A DNA stretch of 64,000 bases from Tubulanus polymorphus (Eukaryota > Nemertea > Palaeonemertea > Tubulaniformes > Tubulanidae): contig NC_134035.1 in assembly GCF_964204645.1 (NCBI RefSeq), positions 5,766,501-5,830,500 of the forward strand. Reading direction: 5' to 3'. Below are positions 37,865-50,109 of this stretch, piece after piece. Within the stretch, counting starts at the first letter, position 1. The number at the start of each line of letters is the position of its first letter. The position numbers and the translations under genes are program-made. A model generated the notes under the pieces. That model had not been told where the DNA came from. It ran no database searches and saw only the letters and a program-made list of their open reading frames with translations.

Positions 37865-39433
37865 TCATGTCGCTTTGCACCAACCCGGGCTCCAAACACC
37901 GTCGAAACGTCTCGGATCACAATTCGGATCTTCCGGCGGAAATATAGCTGGTCTAAGCGTTTCTAGATAATCTAAGAATTCTAATTTCATCTCTGTAACG
38001 ACTCCAGGAAGCGCTTCTACAAGGTTATTCCTCTCAACGGGGTCCGCTATCAGATCGTATAACTGGACCCGATCGAACGGCCAGCCCCTATCAGGCGATC
38101 GACGTTGGCGCCGAATACGATTTTCTGTTCGATAGTTATACGATTTCCCGTCAGATGGCGGAGGATACCACCCGCTGTACGGCCCCGGGTCCCCGACGAT
38201 AAGTTTAAAGCCATCTTTACGAATCGCGGCGCCTTTCGACAGCTCGTCGATATTATACACGATTCTATTTCTGGGATGCCGTCGATGGCGATTTTTTATC
38301 GCGTCCCACTGATCTATCCCATCGATGTTCGAACCTTTTATGGCATCACTGTCACCTCCTGCCAGAGCTAGAATAGTAGGCAGCCAATCGACGGCATGGA
38401 AAAGTCCGTTATAGACGAATGGAGCGCTAGGTATCAGTGAACTGTGTATAAATGCTACAGATCTCGTGCCGCCTTCCCATAGAGTATGCTTAGCACCCCG
38501 TAACGGCCAATCGTTCCCGCCGAAAGACGGGGTTCCACCGTTATCGGTCGTAAATATCAAAACCGTGTTTTCCCATAAACCGGCTTCACGCAGCGCCCTG
38601 GTCACATTACCAACACCTTCGTCCAACGCCGAAACCATGCCCAAAAACTTGCGGCGATCCGCGTTCTTAACGTGGTTGTACATGTCGGTGAAACGTTTCG
38701 GTACTTGTAGCGGAGCATGGACATTCTGATAGGCCAAATACAAAAACATCGGCAGTTTGGTGGTACCGTGTTCGGCGATAATCTCCTCCGCTCGTTTTGT
38801 GAAAGCGAACGTCGAATACGTGCCGTTCTGGTCGCGCACGATATCGAATTTATCCCTGAAATCCAACCCGGTGAATCCACTTTCGTTTAGTACGTGCGTG
38901 TAATGGTCAGCTCGTCCGGCGTAAAATCCGTAGAAGCTGGAGAAACCACGTCGTGTCGGGGTGTAATCCCAGTCGCAGAATCCTAAATGCCATTTCCCCA
39001 CCGCGTGTGTTTCGTAATTGAGTTCCCGCGCGGAGAGGAGCGTCGGTAGAGTTGTAAACCGAGTGGGTAACCCGTACGGTCTTGCCGCCGGTACGTAGCT
39101 ATGCTGTAAGCCAGTGTGGTACGGATAGAGACCGGTCAATATGGCCGCTCGCGACGGAGAACACACAGGTTGCACGTACGAATTGTTCAGTATGACACCG
39201 CCTTTGGCGAGCGAGTCGAGGTTCGGCGTACGAACGTCAGCGTTGTGCCATCCGACATCGTTCCAACCGAGATCATCGGCTACGATGAGTACAATATTCG
39301 GCCTTCGTCCATTCTGAGAATCGCTCGTCGCCCAACCGCAGAATAAAATCTGTAGGTATACGGTTATGACTTTCCCGGTGATAGCCATGGCTGTTCTGGT
39401 AAACGGGATATAAACACGCGAGCTATCAAACAT
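37865..39433 (-). CDS. ARSB: Arylsulfatase B-like sulfatase, intronless
   Basis: Lysosomal or secreted sulfatase; family members remove sulfate from N-acetylgalactosamine 4-sulfate in dermatan/chondroitin sulfate. One uninterrupted frame of 522 aa, close to human ARSB (533). Visible active-site parts in order: the metal-binding Asp pair in VADDLGWNDVGWH (about 51-63); the formylglycine signature CSPSR (about 91-95); GKWHLGF (about 146-152); NVHAPLQVP; TTDNGG; and RGAKHTLWEGG with the late Lys. All catalytic residues I know for the family are present. The first ATG gives MFDSSRVYIPFTRTAM; the second, M16, leads straight into a signal peptide (ITVYLQILFCGWATS) and is the likelier start. No intron or acceptor is needed. 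The next gene rightwards, also intronless, is divergent. Confidence 0.93.
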   Translation of the reverse strand: MFDSSRVYIPFTRTAMAITGKVITVYLQILFCGWATSDSQNGRRPNIVLIVADDLGWNDVGWHNADVRTPNLDSLAKGGVILNNSYVQPVCSPSRAAILTGLYPYHTGLQHSYVPAARPYGLPTRFTTLPTLLSARELNYETHAVGKWHLGFCDWDYTPTRRGFSSFYGFYAGRADHYTHVLNESGFTGLDFRDKFDIVRDQNGTYSTFAFTKRAEEIIAEHGTTKLPMFLYLAYQNVHAPLQVPKRFTDMYNHVKNADRRKFLGMVSALDEGVGNVTRALREAGLWENTVLIFTTDNGGTPSFGGNDWPLRGAKHTLWEGGTRSVAFIHSSLIPSAPFVYNGLFHAVDWLPTILALAGGDSDAIKGSNIDGIDQWDAIKNRHRRHPRNRIVYNIDELSKGAAIRKDGFKLIVGDPGPYSGWYPPPSDGKSYNYRTENRIRRQRRSPDRGWPFDRVQLYDLIADPVERNNLVEALPGVVTEMKLEFLDYLETLRPAIFPPEDPNCDPRRFDGVWSPGWCKAT

Positions 39434-40568
39434 ACATTTTGGGTCATTTTCATCATGTGAATGAAATCAAATCATTATCCAGGAGAATAGAAGAGACATG
39501 AGTAATGGGTCCAAAGGTAACATTTTACCATCAACTTAATTAACTAATCTAAAACCGTATACAGCCTTTCACAGCCATATAGAGGTCTTGCTCGTGAGTT
39601 CATAGCTCATTTTGACCGACATACATAACAACAAAAGATATTCTGGGGATTTACAAACTACGAAGGACCGTCGCATAAATCACTTAAGTTTTTGTGTTTG
39701 AACTTGAAGTAATGAGACTGATTCGATTAGTCAGATTACTCCAAGATCATGTGGTCTAAAACGATGTCGCCCATGAGTCCATGATTTTGACCACCAACAT
39801 GGAGCGTATAGTCAAGTCGAAAAACCACATTGTCTGCAAGATCTTTTGGCTTTCGGACTCAGGCTTCTCGATGTCGAAAAAGCCGAAAAATACAGGCTCC
39901 CATCACTCTCATCCCGGAACTTTATATTCGAAAGAAAAGTGACAGAATGTCCCGCTTAACCAACGCATAACGAGTATCCGAAACATCGTTGAAAACAATT
40001 CTACAGAACTTTAATAATAAATGCACAATATCGTAATTGACTTGACGGATGGGCAAACATAGGCGCGAACAGAGTGGGCGAGGGATTTTTAATCTGTTAA
40101 AACGCTGTGGAATGTTACATAGTTAAAACCGATATCAAAACATTGTCAGAGACCATAATGACGCTGTGTTCACATGATCGTAATTATCTAAATGGTAATT
40201 TTATGTTTATCCGATATTGACGATCAGTCATCAAGTCACATTATTAATATCAATCATTGCTGTTGTAATGTCATTCGAAGCGTTTGATTTATTATGCATT
40301 TTACGTTTTGCCGATTAATCGAAGTTAGTAGTTAACATCATAATATTCTATACAGCTAAGTGGGGTCCATTATGTTATTACTACCTGAGCGAGGTGGAAC
40401 TGCGCTCCTCTTATCTCCAACTGCGATTCCAACTCACTACTACCCAAAGTGACGGACAAGGTGGAAGACTCTCGGAGGCAATCGGCTGACTGACTCGAGG
40501 CAGTGGCTTCGTCAGGGCAGGAAATTCAACTGCATTTTAACGCGAAGAAAAAGAACGCACCAAACGGA
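39434..40568. promoter_or_regulatory. Shared upstream region of the divergent sulfatase and channel genes
   Basis: About 1.1 kb between two divergent intronless genes. It must contain both promoters. I see no clear TATA box, repeat or other gene. Confidence 0.35.
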
Positions 40569-42299
40569 ATGAAGGTTGAGTCCCTCGAGTTGGTAGAGGA
40601 GATTACCCTCGACGGTAAAGATCGGGCTGACGATAAATCAGCTTTCTACGACGCTATCACGCGAGACGACGACAAAACTGTTCGAAACATTTTACTACAA
40701 CAGGGGAATTCTATCGACAGGTCGAAATTATTAAATTACGATTTCGGTTTCAAGGTCGATTTTAGAATTTGCGACGATGTCCCAGTATTGGCCGGGTCGC
40801 CGTTAACGTTAGCCTGCGTGTTCAACGCCAGGAGAACGCTCGAATTGTTTTTGGACGAAGGCGTGGACTTATTCGACGTGGATATCCGCGGTAATAACGT
40901 GGTTCATACGTTGATATCGGCGGCAAAATCGAGTCAAAAACTAGAGCGCGAAATGATCGACGTGTTCGACTTGATAATGAAACGTTTACAGTCGAATACG
41001 CAGAAAGAAATGATTCTACGGACGGTTAACAGCGATGGATACTATCCGTTAGACTGGGCCATGAAAAATAAAACATTTCGATTCTACGCCCGGATTATGG
41101 ATACTGATGGAGTGTACAGACACCTCGTGACGAGATACGGACTGTACTCCAGGTACGAGTACAATCTCGGCGAGTATGACTACGACGGTTCGCGGATGTT
41201 TGTCAGTCCGTTTTTCGGTATGTCTAGTATTTACGCGACCGATGAATTGAGACGGCTACACGAAAGTCGATTACTGATTCATCCTGTTATGCGAGCTCTC
41301 AGTTCGCTGGTAAAACGGAAAAATCGACCTTTATTCGTAGCTATGTGCCTGACGAGGTTGCTGATTATGCTAATTTTTACGGCCTTGCCGTTTTGTCGAT
41401 TCGTCGATTTTCGTGAATTCCGTTCGCTAAGTCACTCGAACTGTTCTGTAGATATATCAGGACTTTATTCTAAACGCGGCCGTCAGACTATTCGACTAGC
41501 TACGTATATATTTTGCGCGGTGATCTGGTTCAGTCTAGCGACCAGACTCATATCGTCGATTGCTTGTAATGTGAGTTACTTCTCACGATCCAGTCATCGT
41601 CGGAAAGAGCGTATACATTTCTTTCAAACGTCACTTCACGCGTTCCTGTATTATACTTCCGACTTTCCCCATCACATCTTGATGACCACATTGATGATAG
41701 CGAACACGATATACACGCGTCAACAGTTTCCACCATATCTCAACTACGTCTACCTCTTGTTCTTACCGATTCAAATCATCGATATTTGCGATTTGTTCCA
41801 ATGCGTCCCGCACATCGGATTCTTTTTCATCAGTTTTCGTAACATGATTCGAGCTATGACCAGATTCATCGTTATATTCATAGTAGTTTATATGGTGTTT
41901 ACCGTAGCATATTCGACGCTTTATCTATCGATAGATATTTGCGAATATGGTTCGTTTATCCATGTCCTATCGGTTGTATTTCTTACCATGTTAAACACTG
42001 TAGATTTTACCGGTCATCCTAACTCACAATTATTCGTCATTTATCAAATGTTGTTGGTAGTAGTTGTTGCTATTACGCTGTTGAATTTTCTGATCGCGGT
42101 AATGACGGAAGCCCACGCCACGGACTTGGAGCTAAAAAGTACGCTATTGGCGGTAACCAGCATTCGCATCCACAATGACGGTGTTTGTTGGTTGAAATAT
42201 TCCCGCGTGGCGCTGAGACTCGCGCCGACCAGTCTAGGTATGAAAAACCTTACGGTTTTCGTCAGAAATGACTGCCAAATAAACAGAAATCATTTCTAG
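40569..42299 (+). CDS. TRP-like cation channel with ankyrin repeats, intronless
   Basis: Probable six-TM cation channel of the TRP superfamily (576 aa from the ATG at 40569). The frame is open from 40494 but has no earlier ATG. An ankyrin-like region covers about residues 20-180 (SPLTLACVFNARRTLELFLDEG; SDGYYPLDWAMKN). Hydrophobic segments follow: about 260-280 (S1), 315-340, 360-385, 390-420, 430-455. The pore-helix segment FIHVLSVVFLTMLNTVDF precedes S6 (VVVVAITLLNFLIAVMTEA), whose LLNFLIAVM is typical of TRP/TRPV channels. The C-terminal tail is about 60 aa and no classical TRP box is evident. No introns are visible, unlike the multi-exon neighbours; AATAAA followed by an A-run (about 42398-42409) lies 100 bp after the stop. 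A retrocopy origin is possible. Subfamily and stimulus cannot be assigned. Confidence 0.78.
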   Translation: MKVESLELVEEITLDGKDRADDKSAFYDAITRDDDKTVRNILLQQGNSIDRSKLLNYDFGFKVDFRICDDVPVLAGSPLTLACVFNARRTLELFLDEGVDLFDVDIRGNNVVHTLISAAKSSQKLEREMIDVFDLIMKRLQSNTQKEMILRTVNSDGYYPLDWAMKNKTFRFYARIMDTDGVYRHLVTRYGLYSRYEYNLGEYDYDGSRMFVSPFFGMSSIYATDELRRLHESRLLIHPVMRALSSLVKRKNRPLFVAMCLTRLLIMLIFTALPFCRFVDFREFRSLSHSNCSVDISGLYSKRGRQTIRLATYIFCAVIWFSLATRLISSIACNVSYFSRSSHRRKERIHFFQTSLHAFLYYTSDFPHHILMTTLMIANTIYTRQQFPPYLNYVYLLFLPIQIIDICDLFQCVPHIGFFFISFRNMIRAMTRFIVIFIVVYMVFTVAYSTLYLSIDICEYGSFIHVLSVVFLTMLNTVDFTGHPNSQLFVIYQMLLVVVVAITLLNFLIAVMTEAHATDLELKSTLLAVTSIRIHNDGVCWLKYSRVALRLAPTSLGMKNLTVFVRNDCQINRNHF

Positions 42300-43526
42300 T
42301 TCGTGTCTTCTTATACGTGTTGTGAATTGTTACAAGTTAGGTGTAGTGTCCAAAATGGTAACAATAACTTCTAAAATTTTGTGTTAAATTGGTAAAACAA
42401 TAAAAAAAAGATTTCAGATTTTGTTACATATGCACGGTGCTTCGAAGTGTTTTAGATAATCATCATTTTTAGTGGAGAATTCTTTTTCTTACATTTGGAG
42501 ACATTTCATACGACGTTATCTGAAATAAATCCTGAGCTTGTAATCTGTTTAACCGACTTCAAATCCGTTTTCATGATAGTATTTACCTGATTTTAGAAAG
42601 TTTGACAAAATGTCTCATTTATGTCAGAATTGCGGAAAAGAACTCACCCATTGGTTATATTCTAATCGTTTTATGAGGTTGTACGATATTCTTGTTTCCT
42701 CCGTGTTTGTTTCCCTTTCGATGGGTCCCAACTCATCAGTCTCTGTTAAAAAACAACCTATTTTCGCGTGAATGCTACGGCATTTTGTAGCCAGATATTT
42801 CAAAAGGCAGTTCCTGATTGCAAAATTAGAAACTTCTTCATCGAAAAGGCACATCCACAAAGAAGATTCTAACCACGGCACCACCCTAGCACTAACTTGG
42901 CTCCAACTCTAAGAACTCTACTTCAAGCTTGGCCTTAGTTCTACATCAAGTTAGGCCTTCCTTTTCAAGAGGGGGCTTACTAGTTCACACATGGCCCTAA
43001 CCTCCTGGATTCAACCAATATAATATTATAACTACCATTACAACTGTGTTAACAATAACAACGAGGGGTTTTGCAACGTCATTTATGAAACCTGGCTCTA
43101 GAACTGGGTTCAGGTTGTTGACTGATTTAGTCACTATACAGTAACTAAATCTCCGATCAGTCATTTTCCCGTCATTATCTCACAACTGCTCATCTTGGTG
43201 ATAAATAATTGGTATGTTCTGTACTTTAGCGGTTAACATACTTAATTTCCTGATTATAATGATTGAATTGTAAATGATTATTATCGATTTTGTCGATTTT
43301 CACAATAAACTCAACTCGTAGGTTACGTTCGTTTACAACATTTTACAACAACGACTATACATTGATCTATTCACCAATTATGTACGGAGAAACATGTCAA
43401 TTTTACGAATAAACAATAATATTGTAAGCGAACTCATTGCTGGAAAGTTGTCTGTTATAATCTAGTCGTATCGTTATAGAACAGATTCTTCCGTTCCCAG
43501 ACTCGCTAGAGATGTCTCGATTCAGC
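42300..43526. other. 3' flank of channel gene and start of chitinase repeat unit 1
   Basis: From about 42515 this DNA is homologous to 49255 onward, upstream of chitinase 2 (shared TTATCTSAAATAAATC, CTAATCGTTT, GATATTCTTGTT and CTCATCAGTC blocks), so the duplicated unit starts within the 3' flank of the channel gene. Confidence 0.6.
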
Positions 43527-43615
43527 TGATAAGATTATATTCAAATTATCCCTCGCTCATCTATAATTATAGTTAACAGCGACCAGACAGGACGACACAG
43601 GGCACGATCAACTCA
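43527..43615 (+). promoter_or_regulatory. Chitinase 1 promoter: GATA site and TATA-like box
   Basis: CGATTCAGCTGATAAGATTA contains a GATA-factor site (TGATAAG, 43527-43533). An AT-rich TATA-like TATAATTATA (43562-43571) lies about 45 bp before the ATG. The block is conserved before chitinase 2 and, with changes, before chitinase 3. Confidence 0.6.
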
Positions 43616-46600
43616 ATGTTTATCATGTTACCTGTTTTACTTCTGTTCGCCTCGGCGATTGTGGTCGATTCAACTGGTAAGTCAAACTTATATAACTATT
43701 ACCAAAGAACCCATAGATTAAGTCCCACAGTTCTCAGAGTTAAAACTCGTTTATTCGATCTTGTGCCTCTTATTTATTTATTTCTTTGATTGATTAATTG
43801 ATTGATTTGAGTTGTGCCCCTTACAAATCCACCAGTAACACACACACACACACACACACTGGAACACACAATGCTATGGGTTACCAGGTATTGTCAATCT
43901 TATTCTTGCCCAAACTTAACCATAAATGAAATCCTACGTAGGCCTATAACAAATAGTTTTGAAATTATCGATTAAGATTTAACCATTTAAACCCTAAGTT
44001 CATTCTCAATGTAATTTGATCATGCCACAAAAATTTGTCGATTGGCCTACACTTTTTTCGTGAAACCTACGGGATTTTTTTTCATTATTACGGAAAATCT
44101 CCTGAATATCTTCTTTTCGTTTTTTATTTATGTTACAGATTACAAGATGGTATGTTACCACACTAACTGGTCACAGTACCGACCCGGTGAGGGGAAGTTC
44201 ATGCCCGAGAATATAGACCCTCATCTGTGCACGCATATCATATATTCGTTCGGTAAAGTTGTCGGTAACGATATCGTACCGTACGAATGGAACGATGACG
44301 ATACCGATTGGTCGAAGGGCTTGTAAGTGTTTGATTTAGATTTTGAAAGTTCTGCATGGTCAAAATCCAATTATTCAAATATTGAATCGCGGCACACTTA
44401 ACACAAACACTCACCATCGTCCGAGGTTACATTCAGTTGTAAAATTCTCTACCAAGGTTTTCAGTTTCTTAATCAAAATTGAATGAACTATAATTGTGAA
44501 GGTACACAAGATTCAACGAATTGAAAAATCAGAATCCTAGTTTGAAAACGCTGATCGCGATTGGAGGTTGGAACCACGCTAGTGCTGGGTTTACTGAAAT
44601 GGTCGCAACTAAAACCAATCGTGCTCAATTCGTGAAGAACGCGATCGCTTTTCTGGAGAAACGAGGTTTCGACGGGCTAGATTTAGACTGGGAATACCCC
44701 GCTAATCGTGGAAGTCCTCCCGAAGATAAACAGAACTTTGCTCTTCTTTGCAAGGTAAATACTCTAGATTCTGTTACACCCGATAATGGTCTTTCAAAGA
44801 AACTAACCTGAAATACCCAGTTTCAACTGTCATTGTTTATGATAAATCTTTCTTCTCTTCCGCAAAAGGAACTGCGAGAGGCTTTTGATCGGCATTCTAA
44901 CCGGTTTTTGCTGACAGCTGCTGTGGCCGCGGGTAAAGCAACCATCGAAACTGCATACGATATACCAACTATATCCAAGTACGTATAGATAAATTCTATA
45001 AATAATGAAGAATAAAGTCCGAAATCATGTTTCCTTAATTCGACATTTTGACTTATATCTTATATAATCATTATCAGGAATGCTGCCAGCGTATCTGTCA
45101 GGGCTGGTTAAAACAAATCCATATCCTTTGAATAAAATGTCTAAACCAAATTTTCCTTAGATTTTTTTCTTATTAAGATATTTGGATTTCATCAATTTAA
45201 TGGCTTACGATCTTCACGGCGCCTGGGAAAAAAAGACAGGCCACCATACTGCGCTGTATCCGCGGAAGGATGAAACTGGTGATGACCGGATTCTGAACGT
45301 CGTAAGTTGCTGTTTTTCTTAGCAATTTATTCGGTACCAAAGCTGTTGGAAATTCAAAATTTTGATTTCATTCTCTATGGTCGTTTTGAAAAGAAAATGC
45401 ATAGTTGAAACTCGGAAAATACGTTTTGCTGTTAAATTCTCTCTCCAGGATACAGCAGTTAATCTGTGGTTAGCAGGTATCTCAGCTGGCGGACAACCTT
45501 CAACTAAACTAGTCCTCGGTATGGGTACATATGGACGTGGTTTTACACTTTCAACGTCCGATAAAGGAATGGGTGCACCAGCTTCCGGTCCATGTTCAGC
45601 TGGCCCATATACCAGAGAAAACGGATTCTTATCCTACTACGAGGTACAGTCCATTTCTTTCACTCTTGTAACTATCGCCTTTTCACGTTAACTTCAGCAA
45701 ATGTCAGTGATCGGAATCGGTTGATAAAATTTCCCGAGAAATATGAAATTTCAAATGACCGGCAGTTCAGCTCTAGAATGAATTAAGTATAAACTAAACT
45801 TACTTTGCATTAACGTACATTACTGATAAAATAGCGAACAATCTAGAGATAATTGTTTATTAATGGTTTTCATAAGTTTATCAAAAGCGTTTGACACAAT
45901 TTATCACTAACTCTGCAAGTCAAAATTAGAACATTATGGTTTAAGTGGCATACCTTATTTTGGTCCCAAAATTATCCTATCGAATAGGAAACAAGTAGTA
46001 ACGTTCAGTAATTGCTTATCCTCAGTTCTCAATATTACTTCTGATGTCCCTCAAGGCACTATTCTAGGGCCGCTAATTTTTTTTATTTACATGATACATG
46101 TCATGTTATATCATATCATATCATACCTGAAGTAATCTCAAAAGTATAAAAATGTAGGGTTGTTGATTTGACTCGTATTAGTCAGTGATTGTTCCGCCTT
46201 TTGGGTCGTTGATTTGTCTATGTAATGCCTTTAGATCTGTAACCTTTTTAAAAATGGTGCAAAACGATTTTTCGACGAGGAAAGTAAGGTACCATATGCT
46301 GTTGTCGGAAACGTTTGGATCGGGTATGATGACAAAGAAAGTTTACTAATCAAGGTAAGAAATTGTTTAAGTTGAGTCATGGATAGGAGTAAAAATTCTT
46401 TGAATTTTGTAACTTCTGCTGTATTTTCTTCTATAGGTTAATTATCTAAAATCGAAAGGGCTCGGCGGTGGTATGATCTGGGCGTTGCCTTTAGATGATT
46501 TTACCGGAACACATTGCGGACAAGGGAAATACCCTCTGTTGAAGACGATTTCGCAATCTCTTCGTGGAGAGGTTGTCACCGTGTAAGAACATTTAGTTAT

Positions 46601-48267
46601 ACGTTCGAGCTATGGATAGAATTCAGGTTCAATATATTATATATTATGATTTCGCATGAGAAATGATTCAAACAACCTATTAGATTCACCTTCCTTATCT
46701 ATCATAATATGTTAACGAGTCAATTACTTTATCTACAAACAGTTCAATAATATCAATTTGAATCAATTTTCAGTGACCCCAACATTGAGACAACGTAAGT
46801 GAATTTTTTTGAACACATCTTCCCTATGGACAGGCGATTAGAGGTCTTATGCCAATCAGTCCTCTGACTGTCGTACATCGACATAATGATCACAAACGAG
46901 AGTCTTTTCATCATTTTTCTCAAATTGTTTATTTTGGACGAAGTAGCAATTAATCGTTTATGCAATGTATCATGAAAATCATCATATAATGAAAATCAAT
47001 TATTGTGTTTGATAACCGATTTGGCGTTAGTCACATCGAAAAGGCGCCAGATTCCCGGTTAGTACATATATTTTGCAACTTGTTCTCGTTTAAGCAGCAC
47101 GACTGTAGCAGAAACTACGACCACCGAGCAGTAAGTAGACAATCAGCCGATAGGATGGCAAAAATAATTTACGATCACTCCTGAGGCTTAGAGGCCACTC
47201 TCCCAGTCAGGACGGTGTTTCTCCAATGCGTAGGAGACCAGTCTACTATGCTCGCAGTCTGAACGGTGTCTCTTGATGCGTAGGAGACCACTCTCCCCTG
47301 TCTGGACGGTATCTTCGCATAAGAGACCCCTCCATCACTCTGGACGATGTCTCCTGAATCGCAGGAGACCATTCATCCTGTTTAGTGGACTGTGCCCTAT
47401 GGACTTATTGTGTTTGACCACCAATTTGGCGTTAGTCATATCGAAAGAGCGTTGTGGTTGTAGTTAGCACATATATTTTGCAACTTTTTCTCATTTCAGC
47501 ACCACGACTGTAGCAGAAACAACGACTACTGAACAGTAAGTAGACAATCAGCCGATAGCATAGCAAAAACGATCACTCCTAGAGCGTAGCCAATCTCCCT
47601 ATCTGGACGGTGTCTCCTAATGCGTAGGTGACCACTCTCCCACTCTCCCCTGTCTAGAGACGATGTCTCCTGATGAGTTAGAATCAACTTCTCCTTGACG
47701 TGCAATAATCGTCCCATCACGACCATGCCAAGCAGCTGACCTTAACTTTTAGGGACGGGATAATTTCCCGGAATGTCTCAATGATACTCGCTAAGACAAT
47801 AAATTCATTGCGAGTTGCTGGTCGTGAAATTACCGAAAATCTATCATGCATTTCAGGCCGACGACAACAGTAGGTCATTCAGGAGGTAAGTTTCGACAAA
47901 AATAATGAAGTTGATGACTGCAGGCCAGGTTGACTTGTATTGGATCTCTCGCATTCTTATCACTGATAAAATTGTTTCAATAACTTATAGTTATTGTATG
48001 TTTACATGAATTACCTAAGATGAATTGTTATTAACTACGATTCGTATGTTTATCGTGTAAAATGTTTTATCTGATCCAGGAAATGGCGGTGGAAGTTCCT
48101 TTGTAGGATGCAGCAGTCAGGCCGATGGATTCTACAGGGACCCGGATGATTGTGCTAAATATTACCGATGTGTCGGTGGTATACAATACGACTTCAAATG
48201 CCCTCATGGCCTCTTTTTTGATTTACAAAGTAATGCTTGTAATTGGCCTGATGCAGTTCAGTGTTGA
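43616..48267 (+). CDS. Secreted GH18 chitinase with CBM14 domain, copy 1
   Basis: Endo-acting hydrolase of chitin beta-1,4 bonds. Thirteen exons give 500 aa: 43616-43676, 44139-44322, 44502-44754, 44869-44978, 45178-45301, 45449-45643, 46235-46354, 46437-46582, 46774-46794, 47095-47130, 47500-47535, 47857-47885, 48080-48267. A signal peptide (residues 1-20) precedes [14 protein letters not shown], the first GH18 strand. [11 protein letters not shown] and [10 protein letters not shown] follow; E146 is the acid/base in DxDxE. Later come MAYDLHG and [15 protein letters not shown]. The linker holds two [10 protein letters not shown] repeats, each its own exon, likely O-glycosylated. The last 62 residues are a CBM14 chitin-binding domain with all six Cys. 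Layout equals animal AMCase/chitotriosidase. The stop codon overlaps the AATAAA signal. The acceptor of exon 10 was chosen to match copy 3. First of three tandem copies; role (feeding, cuticle or defence) undetermined. Confidence 0.94.
45864..46105 (+). pseudogene. LINE reverse-transcriptase fragment in intron 6 of chitinase 1
   Basis: With frameshifts and stops, the sequence reads the RT blocks SKAFDTI, a diverged KLEHYGL block, [10 protein letters not shown] and [13 protein letters not shown], characteristic of non-LTR retrotransposon RT domains. Shorter remnants sit in the same intron of copies 2 and 3. Confidence 0.8.
47165..47715. repeat. Minisatellite in chitinase 1 linker introns
   Basis: Units such as GTCTGGACGGTGTCTCCTRA then TGCGTAGGAGACCACTCTCCC recur in the introns around the second linker exon (47165-47395 and 47575-47715). 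The same units occur at 54380-54480 in copy 2, and at 60545-60750 and 60910-61110 in copy 3. Confidence 0.75.
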
Positions 48268-50100
48268 ATAAAGTAATCATAGGACATGATATCAACGGAG
48301 AGACTTGTGTTATTTCATATCGTGATATACTTTTGATAAGCATTTCTGCTAATTTTTATTCAATCATTAATTCTAGTACATAGTAGGATAATCAACATTT
48401 TTGTTTCTCGGGCTACTCGTACCGTCTGGTCTGCCTGTGAGTCTCGGTGCGTGTGTGTGCGCTTGACAGCTACTGGATTCGTTAATAGGTGGTTGATCCA
48501 AATGAAACCTGGGTACAATGTTAGTTTACAGGGGTCTAGTTGTGCAAGAATGGACCCGCTGCATCACCTAGCGGAAGAACTAGTGTCACTAAAAACTCTG
48601 ACGTCATAACTGAGGAATGGGGTGAAATTCAGATGTAGCTATTGGCATTGGGTACAACATATACAAAATGCAACATGGAAACTAACGCATGGTAATTTCG
48701 GGGTTCGAGTCAGAGCCCGATTACCGTTGTCGCCGATAGATGGCTTGTTATCAATATTAATTATGCAACAATTATGCAAACCTTCGGCGAAGATTTTAAC
48801 GCACCTCTCAGAGGGAGGGGATAGTCGCCTCTCGGGGGCTGGTTTTATAGACTGGTGTATCTTTACTGTCGTTGTCTTGCCTTAAGCCCAACGCACACGG
48901 CAAAACATTTGTTTCGCCGAAACCGATAACACGATTTTCAGAAATCGTTTTTTGCTCGTGAAAAACTTTTTTCAGTTCGGCTTTTTTTCTTTTGCCTACC
49001 CCGCAAACGGCATAACAAAAAACATCGAAAACGTTTTTTCGGTGCCGTGTGCGTTGGGCTTTATTCGTCATCAGATTTGTTGACAAGTTGCTGCCAATGG
49101 TGACCACCTGATCTTCTCTTTCTGTTGGTTTAAGGCATCGTGCCATCCTCTGTAGGCCTATTAGGTGCGAAAGTTCTTCGGTGCATACAGTGTTAGGGGG
49201 GGGGGGGGGTATCTGCTGACGTAATTACAAATGCTACGAGTAACGACCTACTTATTTGATGTTATCTCAAATAAATCATGCGCTGGTAATCTATCTTTCC
49301 GACATCATTTAAATCGTTTTTACGTTTTCTAGTATTTACACATGTCAGAATATTTAAAAAAGATGCATCACGTATATTGCGTAAAAATTTCACCTTTTAT
49401 CTAAATTCTAATCGTTTACAAGGATATTTCAGTTGTTCGATATTCTTGTTACCTCCACGTTTGTTTTCCTTCCGTGGGATTCATCTCATCAGTCGCTGTT
49501 CATATGTGTTGAAAAAACAACCTATCTTTGCGTGAATACGTATGGCTTGCGGGGACCACACGTTCTTAAAAGTTCTTTATTCTTTTTCCATCGGAAAGGC
49601 ACATTCAAGTTAGTTAAAGGAATGACCCTAGCTACAATAGCTCCCCGGCATAGTACCACCATCATTTCATCACTGGTCATTTTGATGATAAACTGTGAAC
49701 ATGGACTATACTTTAGTTTGCACTCTTCATTTCATTTCTCGATTGAAATGATTGAATTTCGAATAATATTCATCGATTTTGTCGATTTTTACAATAAGCA
49801 ACACGAAATTTACGCACGTTTACAACATGTGACAACAACTACACTATACTTGTCTATTATGATTTTCTATTGAGAAACATGTCAATTTTAACGAATAAAC
49901 AATATTATTCTAAGTGAGCTCATTTAGAGACAATGATTTGTGCCATCTATGTTAATTACAAATATACCTGACGTTATACAACGTCGGAATTTTATTTCAT
50001 TTTGAAAATTCAATTCAATACGAAATAACCGTTGTAATTAGTCCTATTATTTTCGAACAGATTCTACCGTTCCCAGACTTGTTCGACATTTCAAATGTCT
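48268..50100. other. Intergenic DNA between chitinases 1 and 2
   Basis: 3' flank of copy 1, the Harbinger-like MITE, a G-run at about 49196-49209, then from about 49255 the upstream part of repeat unit 2. No further gene is supported; short frames here differ from those in the paralogous DNA. Confidence 0.5.
48885..49060. mobile_element. Harbinger-like MITE downstream of chitinase 1
   Basis: Ends AGCCCAACGCACACGGCA and TGCCGTGTGCGTTGGGCT are perfect inverted repeats. The flanks are TTA (48882-48884 and 49061-49063), the TWA duplication typical of PIF/Harbinger elements. At the homologous site after chitinase 2 (about 55180-55200, GTCTTCCCTATTTACGAATT) the element is absent. Confidence 0.88.
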
Positions 50101-50109
50101 CGATTCAGC

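Noticed and set aside
38105-38729. Plus-strand frames over the arylsulfatase gene
   Set aside because: Shadows of a long, motif-rich coding frame on the minus strand.
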